DNA from: an uncultured Erysipelotrichaceae bacterium
GTDB lineage: Bacteria > Bacillota_I > Bacilli_A > Erysipelotrichales > Erysipelotrichaceae
Assembly (NCBI GenBank): GCA_902761625.1
Contig: CACWLH010000021.1
Location: forward strand, 22,888 to 86,887
Direction of reading: 5' to 3'
DNA: 64,000 nucleotides
In this document: positions 18,039-27,425 of the stretch, in pieces
How positions within the stretch are numbered: position 1 is the first letter of the stretch
How the letters are laid out: the number at the start of each line of letters is the position of its first letter
Position numbers and translations under genes: made by a program
The notes under the pieces: generated by a model
Seen by the model: the letters and a program-made list of their open reading frames with translations, nothing else
Databases searched by the model: none
Told to the model about the DNA's origin: nothing

Positions 18039-21000
18039 ATGGAAAATAATAAAATACTGATTGAAGTCGAATTTTACTATAAAAACAGTAATACGAACAA
18101 AGGGCAGAGCTATTGCATCGAGCTCTTTGTTTTACGTGACATCAAATTGAAACAGCTGCTGGAAGGAATTCAGTACGGTCTGGAGAAAATGGCAAGGGCA
18201 GACGGCAAATATCAGAAGATCTATGCGCGCTGCTTTGACATTCTTGAAAAGTGCCATCATTCAACTAAGACAACATCTGACGGCAGGACTTATTACAACC
18301 TGATCACATTCACTTCCTATAATGACATGCTGGCGCAAAGCGCGGTTCACGGCGGCAACCGTTATGTATTCTTCAAGACTGACCTGAGCAAGCGGATCTG
18401 CGATCTCGGCTTCATCACATCTTCCAAGATCGTCTTTGATGAAACCGGCACATTCATGCCGGCCGGCTCGCTTGAGACCAAATTCATCATCGACGCGTTC
18501 AATCCCAAGAAGGCAAGGGATATCTACTTCCCGGAATATAACATCAGCAACAGACAGATTTATCAGTTTGACGAGACCCCGGTGGATATTATTTCCCCGA
18601 CCGAGCCTCCCCAGAAGCCGGAGGAAAGTCTGCTGAGTCTGCTGCTGCCGACAATGATCACACTCTTTATCATGGTCGCCGTGCGCGGTGTCGCATCATC
18701 AATGCTCGGCGGCGGTTTAATCATGGTTGCGATGACGGCTGCGATGAGTATTTCAGCCATCATCACAACGATTCTTTCTTTCCGGAAACAGAAGAAGAAA
18801 TATGCGGCTGACAAAACGGAATGGATGGGACGCTATCAGAACTACATCGATGATCTGATTGCGAAGATCAAAACCAGACAGCACAACGATGTCAGAACAA
18901 TGAACTGGCTTTATCCGGATGTCTTCACATTGGTTTCGCAGAATGATGTCGGTGTTTACAGCCTGAACAATCATCTGTACAGCCGTGTGCCCCAGGATGA
19001 GGACTTCCTTTCCTTCAAGCTCGGTCTTTCCAATGATGTGCCCAACAAATTCGAAATCAAAGGCGAGTCTGAGAAGAAGATCTTCTCGGTCGCGGATGCG
19101 GCGATTCTCAAGGATAATGCGGGTACTGACCGTCTTCATATTTATCTGAAGACAGATGAGGAAGAGGAAGAAAAGAAGAAGGCGAAGCAGCAGAAGAAGA
19201 ATAAAAAGCAGAAACAGCCTGTGCAGCCGCCGGCGGACCCCAAGCCCAACTATACCGTGAACCTCACGGAAATTCCGGGTGTGATTTCCCGCCGCTATAA
19301 GAATATGAAGAACGCGCCGCTGATGTATTCTCTGAAAAACAAAGGTGCGCTGGGTCTGGTTGATATCAATATCAGCGAGATGTATTCAAAGGGTAATTAT
19401 TTCATCAAGAGAATGATCTTCGAACTCTGCTATTATCATTCTCCGGAAACCCTCCAGTTTGTCATCTTCTTCCCTTATCAGCGCAATCTTCTTGAAATGG
19501 AGAAGTATCTGGCCGGTATCAAGTGCATGCCTCATTTCAGAGGACTTTTCGATGACAAGTCGCAGTTCGTATTCAATTCCGAAAGTGCGAATATGGTCAT
19601 GAGCAGCATGCTGACACTGATGAACCACAGAGCTTATTCCGAAAATGCCGATGTTCAGCATCCTCATATCGTCTTTATCGTATTTGAAGAATTCGGACTG
19701 AAGGAACATGCCTTTGCTGAATTCCTTCCCAAAGCGCCTGAGCAGGGGGAAGATTTTGTCAATTCTCTCGGCCTGACCTTTATCTTTGCAAAAAAATACA
19801 AGGAATATCTGCCTGAATACTGTGATGATGTCATCGATCTGAACGAGAGTCCGATGAAGCTGATGCCCAGAAGAAACCAGCTTGAGGCGCAGGAATTTGT
19901 TTATTCTGAATACTTCAACAAGAGCGCATCTGAAATCGAGTCACTGACCAGACAGTTCTATGTCAACAAGATTCTGGCTGACCGTTTCATGTCGGCGATC
20001 TATTATGCAAAGATTGCTGAAAACGGAAAGGTTCCTTCCAAAGTCAGCATGTATGATCTCTTCCCGGATCAGAAACCTTCAACCATTGAATTCATTGAAA
20101 ACAACTGGGGATTCGGAGCCAGCCACACCAGAGCGGATATCACCGAAACCCTGGCAACCCCGATCGGTCTGACCGAGACGGAAATCATCGATCTCGATCT
20201 TCACGAAAAGGCGGACGGTCCGCATATGCTGGTTGCCGGTACAACCGGTTCCGGTAAAACCGAAACAGTCATCTCATTCCTTCTCGGCCTGTGCATGAAA
20301 TACAGACCGGATGAACTGAACCTGCTGTTAGTTGATATGAAGGGCGGCGGCTTTACCAAGAGAATCGGTTCGCTTCCGCATGTCGTCGGTTCAGTCACGG
20401 ACGTTGACGGCGATGAAAACGGCACCGGTGCCGAATACATGCTGCGCAGATTCCTGAACGCGATGTCTTCTGAGATCAAGCGCAGAAAGATTCTGTTCAA
20501 TAAGATGAAAGTCGACAGCATCGACGCTTATATCGACGCATGCAGAGACATCAAGACGCATATTGAGAAAAAACAGATTCCGCAGGCGGAAGTCAATGAA
20601 GTGATCAGTATCGCCAGGAACAAGCCGCTTTCCCATCTGATTCTGGTTGTCGACGAATTCACCGAACTGAAGCGGTTCACAACCGAAAACAACGACATCG
20701 ACTTCATGGGTGAAATCACAACGCTCGCCCGAGTCGGCCGAAGCCTCGGTTTCCATATCATTCTGATTTCGCAGAACATTGAAGGCGCCATCACGGATGA
20801 TATCCGTGTCAACTCCAAGTCAAGACTCTGTCTCAAGGTTGCCACAAAGCAGGCTTCGAAAGATATGCTGGGAACAGATGTTGCGGCAGCGCCGAGCATG
20901 CCCGGCAACGGCCGTGCCTACCTGTTAGTGGGAACCGGCTCCAAGTTTGAATACTTCCAGTCCGGTTACTCAGGCGCAAGCTCGATTGAAGATGCGCCGA

Positions 21001-21287
21001 TTGACATCACACTGGCAAGCAAGACCGGCGGATATTCACGTTTCTACCGTTCAACCAAGGATAACAAGAAACTGATTGAACAGATTGATAAACTCAACAA
21101 GTCAGGAGAACTCAAGACACAGCTGGAGGAAATCGTTACAAATATCGATCTGTGCTTCCGCAAGAATGAAAAGCAGATCAATCCTCCTCATATCATCTTC
21201 CGTTCACCGCTGCCCAGAAACATCATTTATGATGAGGCAACACATAAACCTGTTGAGATTGAAGCAAAGGATGGTGCTGGCGCATGA
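18039..21287 (+). CDS. essC: Type VII secretion FtsK/SpoIIIE ATPase, first half of split EssC
   Basis: The 1082-residue product is the membrane half of the T7SS motor. Two transmembrane helices (about residues 195-245) follow an N-terminal region. The first FtsK/SpoIIIE ATPase domain has Walker A GTTGSGKT (734-741), the KGGGFTK segment, and Walker B LILVVDEF (D872, E873). A Lys-rich low-complexity insert lies at about 370-400. Most Bacillota EssC proteins are one chain of about 1,400-1,500 residues. Here the chain ends after one complete ATPase domain and the next gene overlaps by four bases (ATGA), giving an actinobacterial EccCa/EccCb-like layout. This is the best marker of the secretion system. 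Confidence 0.9.
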   Translation: MENNKILIEVEFYYKNSNTNKGQSYCIELFVLRDIKLKQLLEGIQYGLEKMARADGKYQKIYARCFDILEKCHHSTKTTSDGRTYYNLITFTSYNDMLAQSAVHGGNRYVFFKTDLSKRICDLGFITSSKIVFDETGTFMPAGSLETKFIIDAFNPKKARDIYFPEYNISNRQIYQFDETPVDIISPTEPPQKPEESLLSLLLPTMITLFIMVAVRGVASSMLGGGLIMVAMTAAMSISAIITTILSFRKQKKKYAADKTEWMGRYQNYIDDLIAKIKTRQHNDVRTMNWLYPDVFTLVSQNDVGVYSLNNHLYSRVPQDEDFLSFKLGLSNDVPNKFEIKGESEKKIFSVADAAILKDNAGTDRLHIYLKTDEEEEEKKKAKQQKKNKKQKQPVQPPADPKPNYTVNLTEIPGVISRRYKNMKNAPLMYSLKNKGALGLVDINISEMYSKGNYFIKRMIFELCYYHSPETLQFVIFFPYQRNLLEMEKYLAGIKCMPHFRGLFDDKSQFVFNSESANMVMSSMLTLMNHRAYSENADVQHPHIVFIVFEEFGLKEHAFAEFLPKAPEQGEDFVNSLGLTFIFAKKYKEYLPEYCDDVIDLNESPMKLMPRRNQLEAQEFVYSEYFNKSASEIESLTRQFYVNKILADRFMSAIYYAKIAENGKVPSKVSMYDLFPDQKPSTIEFIENNWGFGASHTRADITETLATPIGLTETEIIDLDLHEKADGPHMLVAGTTGSGKTETVISFLLGLCMKYRPDELNLLLVDMKGGGFTKRIGSLPHVVGSVTDVDGDENGTGAEYMLRRFLNAMSSEIKRRKILFNKMKVDSIDAYIDACRDIKTHIEKKQIPQAEVNEVISIARNKPLSHLILVVDEFTELKRFTTENNDIDFMGEITTLARVGRSLGFHIILISQNIEGAITDDIRVNSKSRLCLKVATKQASKDMLGTDVAAAPSMPGNGRAYLLVGTGSKFEYFQSGYSGASSIEDAPIDITLASKTGGYSRFYRSTKDNKKLIEQIDKLNKSGELKTQLEEIVTNIDLCFRKNEKQINPPHIIFRSPLPRNIIYDEATHKPVEIEAKDGAGA

Positions 21288-22849
21288 AATTGATAATGGG
21301 TATATACGATGCACCGGAAATCCAGGAGCAGCCGCTGCTTGAAATCGATCCGCTGAAGGCGAATATCGCCGTATTCGGTTCACCGATGAGCGGAAAGACG
21401 AAGTTTATCGAAACAATGCTGCTGAGGCTGACCTCGAATATCGGCAAAGGAACCAAAGAGGATGTCTACATCATCGATTTCGGCGGAAACATCGGTGATT
21501 ATGCGGATCTGCCGGTTGTCTGTGCATGTTTTGACAACAGCAATGAAGAAAACATCAAACGTGTGTTCAAGATTATCGATGACAGACTCAGAGAAAATGC
21601 ACGTCAGCTGGGCAGTAAGAATTATTACATGGCAGCTTCCAAGCCTGATACCTGCCCGCCCCATCTGACCCTGATCATTGAAAATCTCAATGCCTTCCTT
21701 GCGGATGAAAGATTCGCGACATATCAGGATCAGCTGATGAAGCTTTGCCGCGACGGTCTTTCCAAAGGATTGACGGTTGTGTTCACAGCCAATGATACCA
21801 GCGGAATCAGCCGCTATCTGGCCAATTTCGGACATAAGATCGCATTCAACATGCCGGCCACCTCATATATGGACATCTTCGGCAGCAAGAGCGTTTCCAC
21901 AATGAGAACCCCGGGCAGAGGCCTTGTGACCGTGGATTCAGGCGTTTATGAATTCCAGGCCTTCCTGCCGTTCAAGCCGAAAACTGAGGAAGATGACCTC
22001 AAGGCGCTGATTGCACAATATCAGACTTATAAAAACCCGAATAAACTGATTTCTCTGCCGGATATTCTGACCATGACCAATATCCGTGAATACAGTGCCG
22101 ACAAGATTCAGCCGAGCAATGACAATATCTACTTCGGACTTGATTATTATGATCACAAGCCGATGATCATCGACATTGACAAGACCAGATCCATCGGTAT
22201 TTACGGAAAGAAGGGTTTCGGTAAAACGAATCTGCTGAAAATTCTGACTGCGCAGATCTGGATGTATCACCGCGATGCGAGATTCATCCTGTTCGATGAC
22301 GGCAGAAAGCAGCTGGAAACAATCCGGGATACCATTCTCAAAAACAATAAGAACACAGTCTATTACGACAATGCGACTGATCTCAGAGTATACCTCAATG
22401 AAAACGGCTATGGCGCAACCCGCAAAGCAAATGAAAAAGTCGAAGTGCAGGATACACCGTATACCGTCTTCATTCTTCAGAACCGGATGCTCTATCACAA
22501 TTCATCAGGTACAGATATCAGATATCTGAGCGTGAATCTTTTCCCGGATATGATCGTCAATGCGGAAAAGAGAAAATTCCTGTTTATTTATTCCGATTTC
22601 AAGATTCCGGAAACCGAATTCAGAGACAAGCTGAACAACTGTCTGTCTGCAGCATTCCTGCTTGACAACATCGGAGACTTCATCGCTGAAAAAGGCGCAA
22701 AAACCGCATTCGGCGAAATGGATCCGAAAGAACTGAAAGCACAATACGCCAAGTGCTCACTCGGTGACGGATACTATTACGACATTGAAGGCGATGACCT
22801 TCACAAAGTGAAACTCATAAAATTTGAGGGAGGAAAGAAAAATGGCTGA
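21284..22849 (+). CDS. Type VII secretion ATPase, second half of split EssC
   Basis: This 521-residue protein carries the downstream ATPase domains of EssC without membrane helices. Two P-loops are visible, GSPMSGKT (residues 32-39) and GKKGFGKT (308-315), each starting a FtsK/SpoIIIE-type module. It overlaps the upstream half by four bases (ATGA), so the two are translationally coupled and probably assemble as a pair, as EccCa and EccCb do in mycobacteria. In EssC/EccC the last ATPase domain binds WXG100 substrates. The WXG-like gene at 22842 overlaps its 3' end. Confidence 0.85.
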   Translation: MKLIMGIYDAPEIQEQPLLEIDPLKANIAVFGSPMSGKTKFIETMLLRLTSNIGKGTKEDVYIIDFGGNIGDYADLPVVCACFDNSNEENIKRVFKIIDDRLRENARQLGSKNYYMAASKPDTCPPHLTLIIENLNAFLADERFATYQDQLMKLCRDGLSKGLTVVFTANDTSGISRYLANFGHKIAFNMPATSYMDIFGSKSVSTMRTPGRGLVTVDSGVYEFQAFLPFKPKTEEDDLKALIAQYQTYKNPNKLISLPDILTMTNIREYSADKIQPSNDNIYFGLDYYDHKPMIIDIDKTRSIGIYGKKGFGKTNLLKILTAQIWMYHRDARFILFDDGRKQLETIRDTILKNNKNTVYYDNATDLRVYLNENGYGATRKANEKVEVQDTPYTVFILQNRMLYHNSSGTDIRYLSVNLFPDMIVNAEKRKFLFIYSDFKIPETEFRDKLNNCLSAAFLLDNIGDFIAEKGAKTAFGEMDPKELKAQYAKCSLGDGYYYDIEGDDLHKVKLIKFEGGKKNG

Positions 22850-23150
22850 CGAATATGTTCTGCTTGACACAAAGGCATTCGATCAGGCGCTTGCCAAAAA
22901 AGACGATCTGATCAGACAGTATGATGATATCAATACGGAATATGACAGAATCGTAAATACCCTTCTGAACAACTGGAAGGGCAGAGGCGCAAATGCATTC
23001 AAAAAGGATGCTCAGACTGTAAAAACAAATATCGTCGGAATCTTTGATATTCTCAAGATCATGTGCGATACACTGACTGACTGCAGACAGATCTTCGCAG
23101 AAGTCGATACAGCACTGGGCGAGAGCAACCGCAATCCGGATGGCCAGTAA
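22842..23150 (+). CDS. WXG100-like protein downstream of the ATPase
   Basis: A 102-residue helical hairpin with NNWKGRGANAF at the turn (W-K-G) fits WXG100. It ends in SNRNPDGQ, nearly the tail of the 16252 protein. Start 22842 follows GAGGGAGGAAAG and overlaps the ATPase gene by eight bases. It is probably exported by this system or acts as a chaperone. A strong hairpin follows in the gap. Confidence 0.8.
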   Translation: MADEYVLLDTKAFDQALAKKDDLIRQYDDINTEYDRIVNTLLNNWKGRGANAFKKDAQTVKTNIVGIFDILKIMCDTLTDCRQIFAEVDTALGESNRNPDGQ

Positions 23151-23176
23151 GCCGGCGTTCACATTTCACCGATAAC

Positions 23177-23210
23177 GGATCAGCATAAAGCAATCCCTTT
23201 ATGCTGATCC
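23177..23210 (+). other. 14-bp hairpin without T-run between core and downstream genes
   Basis: GGATCAGCATAAAG pairs perfectly with CTTTATGCTGATCC across a six-base loop. No T-run follows, so it may be a weak or factor-dependent terminator or an RNA stability element that separates expression of the secretion core from the genes downstream. Confidence 0.6.
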
Positions 23211-23239
23211 TCTGTTGAATTTAATGAGGAGATTTGATT

Positions 23240-24730
23240 ATGGATCAATGGAAATATGTGAAATATGCCAGACGCGGACTGAAACATATTCAGGACAGTC
23301 AGCGGATCCAGTCGAGTGCGGAGATCAAGGAGAACGGTCATGCTCTGGCAGCTGTTGTCTGCAAAGGCATTGAGAGTCTTTCCTTTTCGGAAGTGGCGGC
23401 TTCAGAGGTTGCATCGGGTGTATGCACCGCATTGCTCAGATTCGGCCAGTCTGCTGACCAGTTTGATCCGCAGGATGAGGAACAGGTATACCAGCTGAAA
23501 TCACAGCTTGTTCAGGAAGCCCGTAAAATCATCAGATCAAAAGCAAAATCCATCGGGATCGACCGTGAGCAGATGGACTGCACACTTTCTTTTGTGCTGA
23601 TTCTGAAGGATTTAAACCAGGCAATCACGGGAAATCTAGGCAGCAGCGTGATCGGTCTGATCCGTCAAAGCGATGCAAGACTGATCGCTGCCGGCACAGA
23701 TGCAGCTGAACTCAGTGTGTCTTCCGAATATGCGGCGGATGAGATGCAGCTGCAGCATTTTGATCTGAATGATGGAAATCTGACCGGTTTCCTGATCACA
23801 ACAAAAGGATTGGAAAACGAGATTTACAGCCGTGATTCCTCCGATCTGAAAACGAATGCGCAGAAGTATATCAACGCGCTGTTTGAACAGAATCCGGAAG
23901 GCAGAATTGATTCATATGTTTCGGCTTTGACCAGTCGCAATGCTCAGCAATATCAGGATGATATCTGTCTGGCTGTTCTTGGCAGAATGGTTTCACCGGT
24001 TTCACTCAAACCGGCGACCTGGCTTTGTGTATGCGGAAGCAGAAACCTGACCAGCTACAAATTCTGCAAGAAATGCGGTACGGATTTCAACGTGCTGTAC
24101 AAGGGAATTGACTTTGATAAATTCGGCGGAAAGGATAATATTTTCAGAAATCTGAACAACGATCCAGTTCAGGAAATGGCATTCCTTGAGCAGGCCGCTG
24201 CGAAAGCCGGTCTCGAAACAAAAAAAAATTCTCCTTCTTCGACGTCTTCTTTTGAAAACTCTGAAATGAGTTATGACCAGGATCCAATGGCATTCAGGCC
24301 GGCAGCGCCAGCCATGCAGCAGGCGCCTTCACAGCCGGTACAGTCTTCCAAGCAATGGAAAGACACGAATGTGATCCGGCCTCAGCAGAGTGTTTCCGAA
24401 ATGAAGACAACGTCTTCCAAACAATGGAAAGATACCAATGTGATCCGTCCCGGCTCACAGCCTTCTGTAAATTCTAATAAAAAGGAATCCGGATATCAGG
24501 ATCATTATTACGATTCATCGTCATTCGAAGCGAAGGAAAAGGGCGGACTGAATTTCCACGCAAAGCTGATCGCGATTCTCGGAGCAGTGGTCGCCTGCAT
24601 ATTGATTGCGGTGATTGCCGTAGTCTTCATCCGTTCCGGTTCAGATACATCACAGAATACAGATAATAACTCAACGGAAATCGATCAGTCCGGCAATGAC
24701 CAGGGAAGCAAGCCGATTCATTTCCATTGA
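23240..24730 (+). CDS. Degenerate PP2C-like, zinc-ribbon membrane protein
   Basis: The N-terminal ~250 residues resemble a PP2C phosphatase fold (CTLSFVLIL, SVIGLIRQSDARLIAAG, then DDICLAVLG for the usual DD-T motif) but lack the N-terminal metal-binding DG motif, so it may be an inactive phosphatase. A zinc ribbon follows (CVCGSRNLTSYKFCKKCG, about residues 265-285). The linker contains two copies of SSKQWKDTNVIRP. A single transmembrane helix near the C-terminus (about 445-470) leaves a short outer tail. ATG 23240 follows GAGGAG. It lies between the secretion core and the effector array, so a regulatory or membrane role in secretion is inferred. The PP2C assignment is moderate. Confidence 0.6.
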   Translation: MDQWKYVKYARRGLKHIQDSQRIQSSAEIKENGHALAAVVCKGIESLSFSEVAASEVASGVCTALLRFGQSADQFDPQDEEQVYQLKSQLVQEARKIIRSKAKSIGIDREQMDCTLSFVLILKDLNQAITGNLGSSVIGLIRQSDARLIAAGTDAAELSVSSEYAADEMQLQHFDLNDGNLTGFLITTKGLENEIYSRDSSDLKTNAQKYINALFEQNPEGRIDSYVSALTSRNAQQYQDDICLAVLGRMVSPVSLKPATWLCVCGSRNLTSYKFCKKCGTDFNVLYKGIDFDKFGGKDNIFRNLNNDPVQEMAFLEQAAAKAGLETKKNSPSSTSSFENSEMSYDQDPMAFRPAAPAMQQAPSQPVQSSKQWKDTNVIRPQQSVSEMKTTSSKQWKDTNVIRPGSQPSVNSNKKESGYQDHYYDSSSFEAKEKGGLNFHAKLIAILGAVVACILIAVIAVVFIRSGSDTSQNTDNNSTEIDQSGNDQGSKPIHFH

Positions 24731-24767
24731 TTGAACCAACTCTGTCTTTCTTCATAAGGAGAATTCC

Positions 24768-25958
24768 ATGCATATCGAAATCAACAACGGGGGATTGTTT
24801 GGCGGTGCATCGATTGAGGATTTTCAGATCAATCTTGATCATTTCATAGATACATCAAATGATATCCTTTCCGCATTTAAAACCGTGGAGAATCAAACGC
24901 ATGATCTGAACGGCGGTATCGGTTCTCTCGCAGAGGCGGTTGAACTGATCGGCCTGAGAATCCGTGAGGAACAGCGTAAGATTGAAGCTGCTCTGGAGGT
25001 AAAGCGCAAAACGGTTGACTTTGTGGTCCTGGCCAACCGTGTGGACAAACAGGTGGCAGAACTGGTGGATCATAACAGGGAAGCATTCTACCGGATCAAT
25101 CCATGGCTGCGTCCTCCTCATGAAGGAAATATCTTCCAGATTGTCCGGGATCTGATTGCAAGGACGGCAAGAAGTGTATCGGAAACAGTCTATCGGGAAT
25201 TCAAGGAGACGACACAGAGAACACTGGAAAAGTGCCGGCAGATGATTGTTTCGTTTTACAAAGATATAAGATTTTTTGTCAGATTTGTTTCCAGAGAAGC
25301 GCGTCAGTTCAGCAGCTGGGTTTCAATCATCTGGAAACAAGGTGTGATCGAACTTGGAACAGTTCTGGCATCGCTTGACATGCCCACCGAGATTGCGGCT
25401 TCAGTCGGCGCACTCGCAGCAGCACTTTCCGCAATCGCCGCAATCAGGTTTGTAATCCCTGATTTCTATGATCTCTGGCGTGAAATTGAAAGGAAGACTT
25501 ATCGGGCGTCAGAGGCGGTCACTGAAATCATTTCAAAGACAGCAGCAGAGCCGGAACCAGAACGTCATCCTGACTGGATACAGACGAGTATGGAGTCACG
25601 TTTACGGCTGTTGCCCGGCGTGCCTGCACCGCAGCCGAATATCAAAGAAGCTGTCGAGGAAGTGATACGCAAGGCGGCGTTTAAAGATCTGAAGCCTCTG
25701 CCGCTCACTGTGCAGGAAATACCCATAAGGATCATACCCGGGGTGCCTGCCCCGCAGTACAGACTGGCAGACCGTATTGTGGAAATACTGCGGCGACTGA
25801 GTATAGATAATCAGTGGATTCTGTTCAGGCTGGGGCCTGTAATAACTATTGATCATCCGATTTTACCAGGCCCGCATCTGCCGACACCTGAAGAAATAAT
25901 CAGAAGAAGGCTTCAGAATATAGATTTAACGCGAATCCTGGAGCAGATGCTTTTATAA
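24768..25958 (+). CDS. LXG-like T7SS effector with repetitive C-terminus
   Basis: Residues 1-110 are the shared N-terminal module of this array: HIEINNGGLFGG, DILSAFKTVE, HDLNGGIG (LNG as the LXG motif), then RIREE, VDKQV and NPWLRPP. It forms the helical part exported by type VII secretion. Unlike its neighbours, it has only a weak central hydrophobic segment (about 205-225). Its C-terminus holds two PGVPAPQ repeats and a related PGPHLPTPEE unit with no recognisable enzyme motif. No separate immunity gene follows. It could be a structural or adhesive effector rather than a toxin. AAGGAG precedes the start. Confidence 0.7.
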   Translation: MHIEINNGGLFGGASIEDFQINLDHFIDTSNDILSAFKTVENQTHDLNGGIGSLAEAVELIGLRIREEQRKIEAALEVKRKTVDFVVLANRVDKQVAELVDHNREAFYRINPWLRPPHEGNIFQIVRDLIARTARSVSETVYREFKETTQRTLEKCRQMIVSFYKDIRFFVRFVSREARQFSSWVSIIWKQGVIELGTVLASLDMPTEIAASVGALAAALSAIAAIRFVIPDFYDLWREIERKTYRASEAVTEIISKTAAEPEPERHPDWIQTSMESRLRLLPGVPAPQPNIKEAVEEVIRKAAFKDLKPLPLTVQEIPIRIIPGVPAPQYRLADRIVEILRRLSIDNQWILFRLGPVITIDHPILPGPHLPTPEEIIRRRLQNIDLTRILEQMLL

Positions 25959-26050
25959 ACACAGCCTTCTGCATCAATCAGCCTGTGAAAACAGTGTTGA
26001 ACCATTGAAACGTATTGATAGAGTCATGTGATCATAGGAAGGATCAGAGT

Positions 26051-27397
26051 ATGCACATTGAAATAAACAGTGGGGGATTGTTTGGCGGTGCATCAATTAA
26101 TGATTTTCAGTTTGATCTGAACAAATTCATAGGAACATCAAATGACATCCTTTCCGCATTCAAAACAGTTCAGAACACCACCCAGAATCTGAATGGCGGT
26201 GTTGGTGTACTGCGCGATGCGCTTGAACAGATCGGAGAAAGAATCCGTGAGGAAGAGCGCAAGATTGAAGCTGCCATAGAGGTGCAGCAGAAAACGATTG
26301 AATTTGTTTCCCTGGTCAATCGCGTGGATAAACAGGTGGCGGATCTGGTCACTCAGAACAGTGATGAGTTCTACCGGACATATCCCTGGCTGAGGCCTCC
26401 TGTGCCCGTCGAAGATAACAGGAATTTCATCCAGAAGGGCCTTGATTATGCAGGTGAAAAGCTTCATCAGGCCGGTGAGGCTCTGAAAGAATTCTGGGAA
26501 GGGGCCAAAGACGGTTTCAGACAGTTAGGGGAATTCATTACTGAATTCTATGAAGATCACAAGAAGCTCATCGATACAATTGTACTGGGAGCTGCGATCA
26601 TAGGGTCCATTGCGGCGCTGATATCAGGCGCGGGAGTGATCGCTCTTGTACCATTATTGCAATCAGTGGGCGTCCCATTGGGGATTGCGACCGGAGTCAG
26701 TGCGGCAGTGGTGATAACCTCTGAGGTTCTGACAATCGGTTCTTCAACTTTAGATCTCGCGGATACCTGGTTTGAGATTGACAATCCGGTATTCAATACA
26801 ATCCAGAATTACCTTAATGTCACATCGACTATATTCGGCGGAGTTTTGCTGATCGGCGGAATTCATAATTTCAGACATCCGGATCAGCTTGCGGATGTTA
26901 AGAAAAAGATTAGTGATCCGTATAAAGCGTTACACTTACGACGCACACGCGGAATCGGATGTTTTGATAAAAATGGTCGGCCTGTCGAATGTGTCGCCGA
27001 TTCCTTCCCGGGCCAGGACAAAGGTTTCTCAGGACATATACCATATGGTGAAGGGGAATACTATCATGTGAAACCCGAGCATGGCGGGGAGGTTTATGTC
27101 AGCACGGGTCCTATCGATCATAAAGATTTCCAAGTGCAGATTAATAATTATAAGGACGTGGCTATTCTGAGTGGAGTAGATGGATTTGAAGATGGAACTG
27201 TGAAAAAGCATATCTGGTTTTATATTGAGGATAAAATTCATAATATATTTAATAAGAATGTCACTGTTTACAATTTCAACAAACTGACTGTTCCGCAGAT
27301 CACTGAAATTATGCAGAAACACACGGCGATAGTCGGCGGATTTTGCTTCAGTGAAAGGAATAAAGCAATCATTGAAGCATTAAAGCGTCTCAAATAA
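26051..27397 (+). CDS. LXG-like T7SS effector with unrecognised C-terminal domain A
   Basis: The product (448 aa) starts with the shared LXG-like module (HIEINSGGLFGG; LNG) and a glycine-rich hydrophobic region (about residues 175-245), which in such effectors may aid translocation. The last ~120 residues form a domain shared with the 28588 effector: GEYYHVKPEHGGEVYVSTGP, DGFEDGTVKKHIWF, LTVPQITEI, CFSERNKAIIEAL. Conserved His, Ser-Thr and Glu-Arg suggest an enzyme, but I cannot name the family. The next effector starts 28 bases later, so no immunity gene follows. Start 26051 follows AAGGATC. Confidence 0.75.
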   Translation: MHIEINSGGLFGGASINDFQFDLNKFIGTSNDILSAFKTVQNTTQNLNGGVGVLRDALEQIGERIREEERKIEAAIEVQQKTIEFVSLVNRVDKQVADLVTQNSDEFYRTYPWLRPPVPVEDNRNFIQKGLDYAGEKLHQAGEALKEFWEGAKDGFRQLGEFITEFYEDHKKLIDTIVLGAAIIGSIAALISGAGVIALVPLLQSVGVPLGIATGVSAAVVITSEVLTIGSSTLDLADTWFEIDNPVFNTIQNYLNVTSTIFGGVLLIGGIHNFRHPDQLADVKKKISDPYKALHLRRTRGIGCFDKNGRPVECVADSFPGQDKGFSGHIPYGEGEYYHVKPEHGGEVYVSTGPIDHKDFQVQINNYKDVAILSGVDGFEDGTVKKHIWFYIEDKIHNIFNKNVTVYNFNKLTVPQITEIMQKHTAIVGGFCFSERNKAIIEALKRLK

Positions 27398-27425
27398 TCA
27401 GTTTCTTTGCAGAAAGGATGGATTT

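Noticed and set aside
21938..22498. Minus-strand open frame of 186 codons
   Set aside because: It lies inside the second EssC half, whose P-loops and length are well supported on the plus strand.
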